Shown here: positions 1-11,325 of the stretch, piece by piece
Layout of the letters: each line of letters starts with the position of its first letter
How positions within the stretch are numbered: the stretch's first letter is position 1
Source of the DNA: Myxocyprinus asiaticus
Lineage: Eukaryota; Chordata; Actinopteri; Cypriniformes; Catostomidae
Reading direction: 5' to 3'
Assembly (NCBI RefSeq): GCF_019703515.2
Contig: NC_059363.1
Span: 1,268,501-1,332,500 of the forward strand
Length of the DNA: 64,000 nt
Made by a program: the position numbers and the translations under genes
The notes under the pieces: generated by a model
Databases searched by the model: none
What the model was told of the DNA's origin: nothing
The model's input: the letters and a program-made list of their open reading frames with translations, nothing else

Positions 1-94
1 GCCGCAATAAAATACTAAAACAAAAAAGAAAATTGAATTTGTGCAATTGTGCAGTTTCAGTCATGTTTAATGGTTGCTTTCTGTTTTTTTGTAG

Positions 95-751
95 CATTGC
101 TTTGACTAAACTGGACATTCTTGATGTCTTGGATGAAATAAAAGTGGGCGTGGCTTATAAAATAAATGGCAAACGAGTCCCATATTTCCCAGGTAAAATC
201 ATCTAGAAATCACAATGCAATATAATAAACTCAATACAGCGCCGTGATGTGACTATATTCTCCCATACTTAAATGTATAATGCTTTAATGTGTTTAACCT
301 ATACAGCTATTCACGTTTTGACATCAGAACGTGGATCATATTATGATTTTTTTAACTTTCTATCTTCCACAATGAACAAGAAACATCTTGTCTGAGGTGT
401 AATAATGTAAAGTATTCTCTCTATTCATCTTCTGGCTTTTCTGTACGTTTAGCCAACATGGAAGTTCTCCAGAAGGTGGAGGTGGAATATGAGACTTTTT
501 CCGGATGGAAGACGGACACTTCAGCCGTGAGAAATTGGAACGATCTTCCTCCTAAAGCTCAGAACTACATCCGCTTTGTGGAGAATCACATCGGCGTTCC
601 TAGTGAGTCATTCACGCATACAGTATATGCCAGACAACATTACTCCATACAGTAATGCAATTCCTCAATTAAACCTCATGTTTGCATTCTCTTCACAGTT
701 AAGTGGGTTGGTGTTGGGAAATCCAGAGAGTGTATGATCCAGATGTTCTAG
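95..751 (+). CDS. adss1: adenylosuccinate synthetase isozyme 1, last three exons (partial)
   Basis: Adenylosuccinate synthetase joins IMP and aspartate, using GTP, to make adenylosuccinate, the first committed step to AMP; ADSS1 is the muscle-type cytosolic enzyme (family knowledge). Three exons are seen: 95-192, 453-602 and 699-751, each bounded by AG and GT, with the stop TAG at 749-751. Together they encode the last 99 residues. The first begins [17 protein letters not shown], containing the TKLD motif that contacts the guanine base of GTP; the second has [18 protein letters not shown] and [10 protein letters not shown]; the third ends [16 protein letters not shown], the conserved C-terminus. 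No frameshift or stop interrupts the frame, and the splice phases agree across both introns. The 5' exons lie outside the window. Isozyme 1 rather than 2 is inferred from the neighbours siva1, akt1 and zbtb42, not from the protein alone. Confidence 0.93.
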
Positions 752-1456
752 ATCATGAATCAGAGAACCCAGCGGTCCATTCACAGAATGTTTCTTGCCC
801 AGAAATTCACTCTCACTGTTCTAAACGCAACAACGACTGCGCTGACGTCGTCCATCGCTGCGTATCTGCAGATTATCAGCACAATGGGACGCTTGTTTTT
901 ACTGGTTGACATTCACTTATCTATAAAACTCTTTGACAAGTGAAGCTTTACTTGATAGAAGATAACTAACTGCCCTCTCAATGGGTGTTTATGTCCAGGC
1001 ATTATTCTGATCTCTCCCTCTGTCTATCAGTCATATGAATTAATGCTGTTTGATTGTTTACACCAATGTTTGATAGAAGTGGCATTACTTTGTGTTCTGT
1101 GGAATTGCACTCCATAATTTCCTTCATTTAAACCACTGAAACTTTACCAAGAGTTTGTTGTTTATTTCATAATTCAGTCTCGTGAATACAGGTTTTGGCC
1201 AGGTTTATTGATAGGTTTCTGCCTGATGATGTTTCCTAGCGTTTTGTCTGAAGTCAGATATAATTAGGTTAGACAGACCATTAGCTGTGTCAGAAATAGA
1301 TACAGACGGAGAACATTCTGTTCCTCTGATCTATGCCAAGATGATCTGATCTCAAGAGGAACATAGTGCCATTAAAAACCCCAGACAGCACAGAAAACAC
1401 TGTCTGCAGAAGTGAACTCTGATACATGAAGTAAACCTGACTACAGACACTGCAGA
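752..1456 (+). other. adss1 3' UTR and short intergenic sequence
   Basis: AT-rich sequence after the adss1 stop. It should contain the 3' UTR, but I could not fix a poly(A) site with confidence. Short open frames here overlap the terminal exon out of frame and show no coding character. Confidence 0.5.
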
Positions 1457-1588
1457 CAGGGCCGTAGCTGGGTATTCTGGGGCCCCTGACTGTATATTGC
1501 TATTCATAAATACAGTTTAGAATTTGTTGTGGGGCCCCGCTGGACCTGTGGGCTCCTAGAATCATTGCCACCTCTAGCTACGGCCCTG
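1457..1588. mobile_element. small hAT-type MITE
   Basis: A 132-bp element with terminal inverted repeats CAGGGCCGTAGCT and AGCTACGGCCCTG. It is flanked by ACTGCAGA (1449-1456) and ACTACAGA (1589-1596), an 8-bp target duplication with one mismatch, the length typical of hAT transposons. It has no coding capacity. Confidence 0.8.
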
Positions 1589-1867
1589 ACTACAGATAAA
1601 AGTCAATTAACTAACCAACAAAACGGAGGTGGGTGTACATAACCAGCTAAAATATTTTGAGGATAATTTTCTCCTCTGGTATTTTTGACAACAGCCCTGC
1701 CCTTCAAATCTGAATGATTTATTCCACTGTGGCATTTCTTCAGAATTTTCCATGTCATATTGAAAACCCATTGTTTCAATTTTACAACATATGTTGCCCA
1801 AAATTACTACAAAGCAAGATATGAATAAATAAAAGGATTTAAATACTGGTGGCTTCCAAAAATACTT

Positions 1868-2388
1868 TTAACCCTTGAGCGACCTTCGGGACATTTTTTA
1901 CTTTTTTATTTTTGTCTTTTTTTTATCATTTTGGTGTTAATGCCAACGGCATACATTTAGCCAAAGGTGTGTATTTTTTGGGGGGATTTTGATAATTCAA
2001 CCTCAGTTCCTATAATACATCTATAATACACTGTGTACACAAAATAGTTACACTCAGGACCTTCAGGACAAAAATGTCCCCATTGAAACCCATTAAAACT
2101 GCAATATTTGATCCCAGTGCCATTAAAGCATAAAATCATGAGTTCTATGATATTATGCTTTCATTCCAGAGCCCTGGCTTCAGAATTTACATTTTTAATA
2201 TTTTCCACCAGATGGCGCCATTTTTCTCATGTTTAGCCTATGGCACAAATACATCCTTTTCCCCTATTCTCTGTTTGCTGTATTATAGAGCACTGCAGGA
2301 CAACTGAATAAATGTTGCAGCTAAAATTGTGTGTGTGTGTGTGTTGGTATGGATGTCAGAGTGTGTTCTGTATGTGTGTATTGAGAAA

Positions 2389-2420
<32 letters not shown>

Positions 2421-2517
2421 AAAAGCAACAGTGGCATCATGGAAACAAACTGGCATTTAAAGGGTTAAAATCCTGAAAATGAATGAATATTTGGTAGTTA
2501 TGATCGGGACTGATGTT
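1868..2517 (-). repeat. interspersed DNA-element relic, copy A (inverted relative to copy B)
   Basis: A diverged repeat of about 0.65 kb that reappears in reverse complement at 10751-11325. Shared landmarks are the ATCCCAGTGCCATTAAAGC block, the CAAAAATGTCCCCATTGAAA block and ends reading TTAACCC and GGGTTAA. The inner part contains (GT)n microsatellites at about 2327-2343 and 2391-2415. A piggyBac-like origin would fit the TTAA-CCC ends, but homology continues past one of them, so the class is uncertain. Confidence 0.7.
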
Positions 2518-2826
2518 TTTGTCTTCTATGGACTTCTGAGTAACTTTTTTAAATTGATGCACAAGAGTTAAGGGGAGAAAATAAATCAATAACCCATCAA
2601 TATCAATGCTTGAGGGTGATGCGGCAATTGTTGTAATACTCACACTGAACAGCAGGTGGCGGTAATCGCGTGCTCGTGTCTGTCCGCCGCTGATCAGGAT
2701 GCAGGAGAATTAGACTTCTTAAAGCGCGAACCGGACGCATGTGTTTTATGTGGCGCGGTTTGTTTTTGTTTTTTCGCCTTTGTCGTTGTAGTAGTTGATT
2801 TTTTTCCTACTCTGTCGTTTTTTAAA

Positions 2827-5800
2827 ATGCCTAAACGCTCGTATCCATTCAGCGAGACTTTCTCCTCTCAGTATAAAGTTCATGTTGGGCAGAAAGAGAT
2901 GAGTAACTATGGAGTGTTTGGACTCAAATACAAACAAGATATTTACGGTGAGATTTCAATAATTTTACTACAATCACCGACAGTATTAACGTTTCAAGCA
3001 ATACTAGTAGTTTTAGCAATCGCCTGTTTAATTAATAATCACTTGTCTGTCTTTTTGATGTGTTCGAAGTGCACGATGTAATCGCTGTAATTAAAAATGT
3101 CTTTTTATAATCAATTTACTTAAAGGAATATTTTGGGTTCAATACAAGTTAAGATCAATCGACAGTATTTGTATCATAATGTTGATTACCACAAAAATTA
3201 ATTTTGACTCGTCCCTCCTTTTCTTTATAAAAGCACAAATGTGTGTTCCAGTGAGACACTTACAATGGAAGTCAATGGGGTCAATCTGTAAACATTAAAA
3301 TACTCACTGTTTCAAAAGTATAGACACAAGACATAAACAATATGTGTGTTAACATGATTTTACTGTCATAAAATCACTTAGTAACCACATCTGTGGAAAG
3401 TTAGACAATTTTGCAACTTCGTTGCCATGACGACGTAATGACAACCATTAACCGATGATTTAAACAACTTTACAGCTCAAATAATACACGAGTTTTAACA
3501 GTAGAATTAATGTAAGTGCTTTTATAAAATTATAAGCGTCACATTTCTGCCTTCTAAGCCTCCAAAAATTGGCCCCATTGACTTCCATTGTAAGTGTCTC
3601 ACTGGAACACACATTTGTGCTTTTTTATAGAAAAGGAGGAACGAGTCGAAATTAATTTATGTGGTAATCAACATTATGCCACAAATGCTGTCGATTGAGA
3701 TTAACTTGTATTGAAACTGGAATATTCCTTTTAACTACCACTTTATACCACTCATCTTGTTTATAATCAATATAATTAATACACATGATCAATAATTGTT
3801 ACGTATCGCCTTTGTATTAGTGTTAAATAATCATAGGACATTATTGATTATTGCAAGCAGGCTAAATAGAATCTGTGTTCTGTGGACTGCTTATTGAATT
3901 CTGCTACAGTGGAAATGAGTTTAAATGGATTAAAATGTAGAAATCAGTTTAATGTAAAATGATGCATGGCTGTGTATGGCCCAATTAATGCCCATTAACG
4001 TTTCAATTTCTGTAAACTGGTGTATTTGCAAACAAAGTAGTTTTTAAACCCGTTTAGTCAAATAAGACCGGTTTCAGGTGTTTGTGTGTGAAGTAAATTT
4101 TAGCTGTAACTGCTGTGTTGTGGGTTTTTGTCTTCAGTCTGCTTGTTGATTTAATTCGTTCACAATTCCCCAACAAAACCACTACCTTTCACAAATGAAA
4201 TCTGTGTTCTCTGTAACGTTCAGAAATTCACTTGACTCAAATTATTAGTCATTGCATTGAGTTGTTGATGAGTTTTAGGTGCTGATTAGTCCAGTAAACA
4301 ATAATGAGCCCTGATCATGTGGCGTTAGGTCTAGTTTTGCTCCTGAAACATTGCATTGACTAAACATTTAGTTATTGGAAGCTTTTAGAGGTAGACTGAT
4401 ATATTGATTTTTACCGATTAGTTGGTTTTTGGAACTATCGGTTATCAGCAGAAATCCATGCCAAAAGATTTCGTTTTATTCCGTATTAATAAACTTAATC
4501 TGGTTTATATATATATATATATATATTGCATGCATACAGCTCTGGAAAAAACTAAGAGACCACTGCATAATTATCAGTTTCTCTGGATTTACTATTTATA
4601 GGTATGTGTTCGAGTAAAATGAACATTTTTGTTTTATTCTATAAAGTACTGACAACGTTTCTCCCAAATGCCAAATAAAAATATTGTCATTTAGAGCATT
4701 TATTTGCAGAAAATGAAAACTGGTCAAAATAACAAAAAAGATGCCGTGTTTTCAGACCTCGAATAATGCAAAGAAAACAAGTTCATATTCATTTTAAACA
4801 ACACAATACTAATGTTTTAACTTAGGAAGAGTTCAGAAATCAGTATTTGCTGGAATAACCCTGATTTTCAATCACAGCTTTCATGCATGTTGGCATCATC
4901 TCTACCAGTCTTTCACATTGCTGATGGGTGACTTTATGCCACTCCTGGTAGGGCTGGGCGATTAATCGAATTTTATTTTCAATTGTGATTTTGGCTTCCA
5001 ACGATTATGAAAGCAAGATAATCGAGAAAACCATTATTGTGCCGCATTCCATTTCACAATGAAACGCCCCAGCGTTTTACCTTTAAAGCATCCTTTATTA
5101 AAGTTCAAATAATAAGGAAGCGGGTTATGCAAATAAACTCTGAAACTGGCATTTCTCTGTGCGGTCAGCACTGAGTTGCGTTAAGTGACCGGGGAAGAGT
5201 TTGAATCTTCTCTCTGCTAATGCACATGCTGGCATGGGGACACTCGTCACTCGCACGTGTTTGCTGCAGCTAGATTATAACGTGATTGCTTGCTATGTAG
5301 TGAATCATAATGTGTCTTGTTCACTATGTGTATCTTATGAAGGAAATTGGTGATGTGCAGCTCTTAAGAAGAGAGAGTTTGTGGGGCCTGGGTATCTCAG
5401 TGAGTATTGACGCTGACTAGCACCCCTGGAGTCGCGAGTTCGAATCCAGGGCGTGCTGAGTGACTCCAGCCAGGTCTCCTAAGCAACCAAATTGGCCCGG
5501 TTGCTAGGGAGGGTAGAGTCACATGGGGTAACCTCCTCGTGGTCGCTATAATGTGGTTCTCGCTCTCGGTGGGGCACGTGGTGAGTTGTGCTTGGATCGC
5601 GGAGTAGCATGAGCCTCCGCGCTACGTCTCCACGGTAACGCGCACAACAAGTCAGGTGATAAGATGTGCGGATTGACGTCTCAGACGCGGAGGCGACTGA
5701 GATTCGTCCTCCGCCACCCGGATTAAGGCGAGTCACTACGCCACCACGAGGACTTGGAGCGCATTGGGAATTGGGCATTCCACATTGGGGAGGGGAAAAT

Positions 5801-8800
5801 AAAAGTTTGTTTTTTGTGAGTTAAAGATGGATTGAAGTGAACATAAAGGTGAGAGTCTTGGCGCATTATACACTGGGGGAAAATAACTTTATTTTGATTT
5901 AGTCTTTTTTTGGCTTGTTTTCCAATATAAATATCTAAAACTCTTTTAAAACAATGTACATTTACTTTAGGAGCTATACTGCAGAAGAAACAATTGTTAT
6001 CGGAGAATGCTGAATACAATATTTAATCAGGGCTCGACATTAACGCTTGTCCGGGACAAGTGGATTTTTGAAGGGGCAAGTGAGAGAATTTTACTTGCCC
6101 GAACGGACAAGCAGACTGATTAAAACGTCAATAACGAAAAACTAACCAGCTATAATTGTGATAGCCTAGGCCTGTGTCACTTATTAGAAAGTTCTTATTC
6201 TACTGTTGAAAGTAATCATGAGCACGTAGTTTGGTTGACAGGCGGCGTGTGTGTGTGTGCTGAGCATGCTCGTGCTAATGCGTTCCTGAATGGTCAAATA
6301 CATTTCAGTATTCCGGCAAAATGCAGATAATGTATAGCCTTTATTGTACATGGTAGATCTCATTCCATAGAAGTGAGAGCACCCCTACTGTTAATGATGG
6401 CGATGGAGGCTTTTCTATATTTGTCTACCATACGTAACGTAAAATAATGATCATATGACAATATACTCCTCCCAATAAATGCGTGATGTTTCCGTGTCGG
6501 TGAGTAATCGTGTTAAATAATCGTGATCTCAGTATTGACCAAAATAATCGTGATTATGATTTCTGCCATAATCGAGCAGCCCTAACTCCCAGTGCAAAAA
6601 TTCAAGCATCTTGGCTTTGTTTGATGGCTTGTGTCCATCCATCTTCCTCATGATCACATTCCAGAGGTTTTAATGGGGTTCAGGTCTGATTGGGCTGGCC
6701 ATGACGGTCTTGATCCGGCTCTCCTCCATCCACACCTTGATTGACCTGACTGTGTGGCATGGAGCATTGTCCTGCTGGAAAAAACAATCCTCAGAGTTGG
6801 GGAACACTGTCAGAGCAGAAGGAAGTAAGTTTTCTTCCAGGATATCCTTGTATGTGGCTTGATTCATGCGTCCTTCACAAAGATGAATCTGCCCAATTCC
6901 AGCCTTGTTGAAACACCCCCAGATCATCACCGAACCTCCACAAAATTTCACAGTGGGTGCGAGACAATGTGGCTTTAAGGCCTCTACAGGTCTCCGTCTA
7001 ACCATTAGATGACCAGGTGGAGGATCGGTGATGATCTGGGGGTGCTTCGGCAAGGCTGGAATTGGACAGATTCGTCTTTGTGAAGGATGCATGAAGCCAC
7101 ATACAAGGATATCCTGGAAGAAAACTTGCTTCCTTCTGCTCTGCCAATGTTCCCCAACTCTGACGATTGGTTTTTCCAGCAGGACAATGCTCCATGCCAC
7201 ACAGTCAAGTCATTCAAGATGTGAATGGAGGACCACTGGATCAAGACCCTGTCATGGCCAGCCCAATCTCCAGAACTGAACCCCATTGAAAACCTCTGGA
7301 ATATGATCAAGATTCACATTGAGAATCAACATTCTGTAAATCTATTTTTTTTAAACTATCAGTCTTTCCAGTCACACATTTTCTGTATTTTTTATTTTTT
7401 TTTAATCAGAAAAGACCAAAAACCTGCTCTTCAATGGAACTAAAGCTGTGATGAGCCGAATCTGGAATGTGGACGGAGACGAGACTGTATCGGGTGTTAA
7501 AGTGTCCGATCACACCACTGTAACATCTGTCTCCGGACATCAGAGGCTGCTCAAAGGACAGACGCTCATCGGCTCGGATGGAAGATTGAAGAAGACGAAC
7601 GCTGTTTTGGGTAATTCTATAAGAGATCACTTCTATCGGGGTCAGCTGGTGTCTTCATGCAGTGATTGTAAAAATGCACATTATATCTGTAGTGTCTCAT
7701 GGTGCTGATAAAGAATCTTTTCACTTGTTTTAAAATCAAAACTAATTGCTTTCTGAGTGTATTTGGTGCTTGTAAACCCCGGCTCAGTATTTTATTCATT
7801 TAGCAGACTCTTTCACCCAAAGCAACTTGAGGAACTATATAAAAGCTCCTCTAAAATGTTGTTTGCAAATAAATTGTCTCCAGAATACTTTTAAATGGCC
7901 TTAGTAGTTCATGGCATCTAACTAGCCTGTCTTTGTGATGTCACTTCCTGCAGCGTCTGCCATGAACTGTGTCATAACTCTTGTCTGCATGTGTGTTCAG
8001 GTTCGTCAGCAGCTCCTACAACGTGTTGTGTATGTCAGAGGGTCTCCGGTTCGAGGCAGCCATGCACGCAGTGTGAGCGTCCTGCGTGTACCGCATGCAC
8101 CCAGCAGTGCAACAGCTGCTTCAACCACTGCTGCTCATTATGCACGGTTACAGAGTGAGTGAACATGCTACATGTAAAGCTACACTATGTAACGTTTGGC
8201 CCTCTAGCTGTTGAAGCATGAAACTGCAAGTTACTTACAGAGTTACTTACAATCTACAGCCTCAGTGGAGAATGCAAGTGAACCGTAATACTACAATAGT
8301 AGGTCTATACACTGCAAACAATAACACTGTAATATTAAAAACACAAAATGAGGATTTAATAATGATGAAATACGTTATTGAGCATGAAAATAATTTGCAG
8401 AAATATGCAATCACAATAAAAGGTTTAATCGCTTATTTGGAAGTTATAGCAGAGTTGGTTACATGCTCAACAAATGAATATAAAGTATATTATTCATAAA
8501 CATCTTGAGACGAGCATACATTCATGGGGATCTGTTTAAAGGAATAAAATGGCAAGAGTCTGTACACTGATTTATTGCTCAAAATAATTTATTGGCTTGC
8601 AACGTTTAGACCATTAGGTCTTTGTCAGGCAAAAAAAGAAAAAAAAATATATATATATATATTCTTTCAACTTTTGCATTTCTCTGACTGATAAAAAAAA
8701 TAAATAAATAAGCTTAAGAAAACAGCGGCACACACATACTTAGAAACACACATTTTAGGAATCTCAGACTGCAGCAATGTTATAAAATACTTCAAAGTCA

Positions 8801-10091
8801 TGAATATTAGTAAACATGTAACAGGAACTTATAAACGCATTGTGATCTGTACACATTCGATTCATTAAAGCATAACAACCCTACCAGAAAATATACTCGC
8901 GCGTTACAGCCAGTGGCGGTTCTATCTGTTATGGCGCCCTGGGCGAACCCCCCCCCAGCAAGATGCTGCCCCGGGTGGCTGCCCATGTCGCCCATACCTA
9001 AATCTGCCACTGATTAAAGCAGGTAAACAACTTCACCAAACAGTTAAAAACAGTTAAATCCATGAGGAGAGTGATTTCAGGAGGAGAGTGAACAGCTGTT
9101 CCACTCGCTTCCCCGACACTCGCGCAAGTCACGCCACAGCCGGACATTCTTTCTGAGATGACGTAAACAAGCAAGGACGAATGACGTATGCCTGCGATTT
9201 CGCTCCAAGTCCATCCCGACAGCTCTAAATAAAAATCTCTATTGTAGATTTACCATAGTGAATCAAGGTACGGCAAAAACATGGTGTGAAAGATGGGTTG
9301 ATGGTGTACTCGCTCATTATTGAAATTGTTCTTTATTTATTTATTTATTTATTTAATCCCCTTTTTCTCCCCAATTTTTGGAATGCCCAATTCCCGCTAC
9401 TTAGGTCCTCGTGGTGGCGCGGTTACCTCAATCCGGGTGGCAGAGGACAAGTCTCAGTTGCCTCCGCTTCTGAGACCGTCAATCCGTGCATCTTATCACG
9501 TGACTCGTTGTGCATGACACCGCGGAGACTCACAGCATGTGGAGGCTCATGCTACTCTCCGCGATCCACACACAACTTACCACACGCCCCATTGAGAGCG
9601 AGAACCACTAATCACGACCACGAGGAGGTTACCCCATGTGACTCTACCCTCCCTAGCAACCGGGCCAATTTGGTTGCTTAGGAGACCTGGCTGGAGTCAC
9701 TCGGCACACCCTGGAATCGAACTCGCGACTCCAGGTGTGATAGTTAGCGTCAATACTCGCTGAGATACCCAGACCCCCTGAAATTGTTCATTTCTAACAA
9801 AAAAATAAAATAAAACTTACAAATGATTTTCCAAAACCACCTCCCTGTCTGCTATCAGTCTTTTACATGCTTTCATCTAGTTGGCATTGAATACAATTTT
9901 TGGACTTGCTCACTAAACATTATACTAACAAATGTGAAAGTGTTAAAAGTACAGGTACAAAACTTTGACATGTTTTGTCAATCCGTGTCTCTTGTGCTCT
10001 GAATGCTTCTGAACCATCATGCATATGTTTATCTGTTCACAGTTATAGTGAACGTTACGACAGAGTCCTCTGCTTGAACTGCTCGTCCTGA
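2827..10091 (+). CDS. siva1: apoptosis regulatory protein Siva, complete, four exons
   Basis: SIVA1 is a small pro-apoptotic adaptor that binds CD27 and other TNF-receptor tails and is linked to p53 and XIAP pathways (family knowledge). Coding exons are 2827-2947, 7410-7610, 8001-8154 and 10043-10091 (stop TGA 10089-10091). All junctions are GT-AG with consistent phases (1, 1, 2), giving 174 residues against 175 in human. The start gives MPKRSYPFSE, matching the family N-terminus. Residues 41-48 are EKTKNLLF, from the death-domain-like region; residues 91-101 contain LIGSDGRLK. The C-terminal third is a Cys-rich zinc-binding region with cysteines at about 116, 117, 119, 129, 132, 137, 140, 144, 147, 151, 152, 155, 169 and 172. 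The protein is intact although introns 1 and 3 are filled with transposons. It lies in tandem 2 kb downstream of adss1, as in mammals. Confidence 0.95.
3121..3733. mobile_element. foldback (palindromic) MITE in siva1 intron 1
   Basis: The two ends are long imperfect reverse complements: it opens TAAAGGAATATT and closes AATATTCCTTTTA. The arms share CATTGACTTCCATTGTAAGT and CTGGAACACACATTTGTGC with their complements. A partial copy lies at 13160-13500 and a short copy at 49133-49330, so this is a dispersed non-autonomous family. Confidence 0.8.
3734..4536. other. siva1 intron 1, mostly unassigned
   Basis: AT-rich intronic sequence. A fragment near 4387 (GGTAGACTGATATATTG) resembles a transposon terminus, and a (TA)n run lies at about 4506-4526. 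Nothing else is supported. Confidence 0.4.
4949..6584. mobile_element. non-autonomous hAT element inserted in the Tc1 relic
   Basis: The ends are TAGGGCTGGGCGATTAATCG and, at the right, ATAATCGAGCAGCCCTA. Flanks ACTCCTGG (4941-4948) and ACTCCCAG (6585-6592) form an 8-bp duplication with two mismatches, and the Tc1 sequence is continuous across the insertion. Inside are a SINE (5383-5803) and, near 6030-6110, another hAT-like end (GGGCTCGACATTAACGCTTG). No transposase frame remains. Confidence 0.75.
5383..5803 (+). mobile_element. tRNA-derived SINE, copy 1 (full-length head)
   Basis: It begins GGGGCCTGGGTATCTCAGTG (A-box-like) and has the B box GAGTTCGAATCC, followed by a CpG-rich body of about 340 bp and the 3' end TTGGGCATTCCACATTGGGG. 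It is the same family as the copies at 9332, 35976, 42619, 49541, 53397, 53761, 58585 and 62915. It is nested inside a hAT element that sits inside a Tc1 relic. Confidence 0.9.
6593..7020 (-). pseudogene. Tc1-like transposase, C-terminal half, decayed
   Basis: Minus-strand translation shows Tc1 hallmarks: VKFCGGSVMIWGCFNKAGIG, then a YKDILEENLLP segment and QQDNAPCHTVRSIKVWMEE, which contains the second catalytic Asp. The part with the final Glu (normally NPIENLW) is damaged by substitutions and frameshift. The DNA-binding N-terminus is absent. It is a dead fragment. Confidence 0.85.
7022..7345 (+). pseudogene. Tc1-like transposase, C-terminal fragment on the opposite strand
   Basis: Plus-strand translation over several frames gives SVMIWGCFGKAGIGQI, FFQQDNAPCH, then PAQSPELNPIENLWN, the end carrying the catalytic Glu. 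Frameshifts and stops break it. It meets the minus-strand fragment head-to-head at about 7020, making an imperfect inverted repeat 65 bp upstream of siva1 exon 2. Confidence 0.85.
7611..8000. other. siva1 intron 2
   Basis: A short intron between siva1 exons 2 and 3. A fragment near 7793-7832 (CATTTAGCAGACTC, AAAGCAACTTGAGG) matches, in reverse, the 3' tail of a tRNA-SINE/LINE family also seen at 43235 and 51060. Nothing else is recognised. Confidence 0.45.
8175..8640. repeat. dispersed-repeat-like sequence in siva1 intron 3
   Basis: The segment starts CTACACTATGTAACGTTTGG, which I recognise as the kind of terminus dispersed in fish genomes. A second patch at about 8585-8630 (CAACGTTTAGACCATTAGG, TCTTTGTCAGG) looks like another dispersed-repeat end. 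The 93-codon open frame at 8218-8499 lies within this sequence and is not thought to be a gene. Confidence 0.45.
8911..9012. mobile_element. small hAT-type MITE in siva1 intron 3
   Basis: A 102-bp element with ends CAGTGGCGGTTCT and AATCTGCCACTG, flanked by GTTACAGC and ATTAAAGC (8 bp, two mismatches). The interior is C-rich (a run of nine C near 8948). No coding capacity. Confidence 0.7.
9332..9778 (-). mobile_element. tRNA-derived SINE, copy 2, with target duplication
   Basis: Full-length copy on the minus strand, with its tRNA head at the right end and a (TTTA)n tail near 9335-9354. Perfect 11-bp duplications TGAAATTGTTC lie at 9321-9331 and 9779-9789, showing LINE-type retrotransposition. 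It belongs to a subfamily shared with 62915-63310, diagnosed by CCGCTACTTAGGTCC-like and GCATGACACCGCGGAGAC blocks. Confidence 0.92.
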
Positions 10092-10251
10092 TATCGGCGT
10101 TCATTGATGGATGACTGCCGAGACGACATTGAGAATTATGCGAGACATGATTTTAATTCATTACCAATGAAATGTAAATGAGATGACTATTTTATATACG
10201 CTTGCATTGTTTCATACTCTTCACTTGTGTAAATACTCCTATAGTTGTTGA

Positions 10252-10257
10252 AATAAA
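10252..10257 (+). other. siva1: siva1 poly(A) signal
   Basis: AATAAA 161 bp after the siva1 stop codon, followed by a T-rich stretch at 10289-10297. Good position for the 3' end of the transcript. Confidence 0.65.
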
Positions 10258-10750
10258 TACCTTGATCAAATCCGAATTGTCTAGCTCTTTTTTTTGCATA
10301 TTGAAAACAGAATCCAAAACTTTTGTGTTTAGTGAAGGGCGTTAGCATTTGAGGATCATTTGGTGTCTGCTGTTTGAAATTAGTTATCAGTTATTAATTA
10401 TCAGAAGTTAGCTATTAATTCAAACAAATTATTTTTTGCTCACCTTATTGCTAGGAGACTGTTTTGTAGCAAAAGTACAGTGAGGGGAGCTTTTTCCAAC
10501 CTGTGACACTTGTGTGCTAGAATTGCATATCACACTCTCATCACTACATTATGGTAATTAATAGGCTAATTATCACAGTCTGGGATATGTTAGTGATGCA
10601 TTATTATTTTTTGTGCAGTGTCGGATAAAAAAACAAAAACAAACTTAGAGGTCCTTAGAGGACAAAAATGTCCATGTAAAAAAAACTGCCATAAAAATGT
10701 TATATATTAATATTATTTTCCACTTTCACTGACTTAGTTTTTTTTTAACC
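10258..10750. other. intergenic sequence downstream of siva1
   Basis: AT-rich sequence with no gene, RNA or repeat structure that I can support. Confidence 0.4.
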
Positions 10751-11325
10751 AACATCAGTCCAGATCATAACTACCAAATATTCATTCATTTTCAGGATTT
10801 TAACCCTTTAAATGCCAGTTTGTTTACATAATGCCATTGTTGTTTTTTTACACACATTTCTCAATACACACATACAAAACACACAATTTTAGCTGCATTG
10901 TTTATTCAGTTGTCCTGCAGTGCTCTATAATACAGCAAACAGAGAATAGGGGAAAAGCTTGTATTTGCTCCATAGGCTAAACATGAGAAAAATGGCGCCA
11001 TCTGGTGGAAAATATTAAAAATGTACATTTTGAAGCCAGGATTCTGGAATTAAATCACAATATCATAGAATTCATGATTTTATGCTTTAATGGCACTGGG
11101 ATCAATTATTACAGTTTTAATGGGTTTCAATGGGGACATTTTTGTCCTGAAGGTCCTGAGTGTAACTATTGTGTGTACACAGTGTATTATAGATGTATTA
11201 TAGGAACTGAGGTTGAAATATCAAATGTTCCCCCAAAAATACACACCTCTGGCAAAATTAGCATTGGCATTAACACAGACAAAATGATAAAGACACAAAT
11301 GTCCTGAAGGTCGCACAAGGGTTAA
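10751..11325 (+). repeat. interspersed DNA-element relic, copy B
   Basis: Reverse complement of the copy at 1868-2517, with the same ordered blocks and ends near ACCCTTTAAATGCC and CAAGGGTTAA. The apparent 100-codon frame here is an accident of the repeat: its mirror image is also open in copy A. Confidence 0.7.

Larger units (their letters stand above)
4537..7345. mobile_element. Tc1-like transposon relic, rearranged head-to-head
   Basis: The left terminus follows a TA at 4535-4536 and reads CAGCTCTGGAAAAAACTAAG, a Tc1-type end. Its minus-strand transposase sequence resumes at 6585 after an inserted hAT element (4949-6584) and runs to about 7020. From about 7022 to 7345 the same transposase region reappears on the plus strand, so two C-terminal halves face each other. 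No right terminus is visible. It lies wholly within siva1 intron 1. Confidence 0.75.

Noticed and set aside
2656..3081. 141-codon frame overlapping siva1 exon 1
   Set aside because: It uses an upstream ATG, reads through the siva1 donor and shares only the exon 1 frame. The family start MPKRS at 2827 is preferred.
5400..5470. Possible tRNA gene at the SINE head (also at 42640, 58930 and 51120)
   Set aside because: The B box is good, but the acceptor stem does not pair and the sequence continues into SINE bodies. These are tRNA-derived retroposons.
8218..8499. 93-codon frame just after siva1 exon 3
   Set aside because: It lies in dispersed-repeat-like intronic sequence and the siva1 splice pattern excludes it.
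11005..11307. 100-codon frame in the 10751 repeat
   Set aside because: The same peptide appears in reverse copy A (minus strand near 1957-2139) with disruptions, so it belongs to a non-coding repeat relic.
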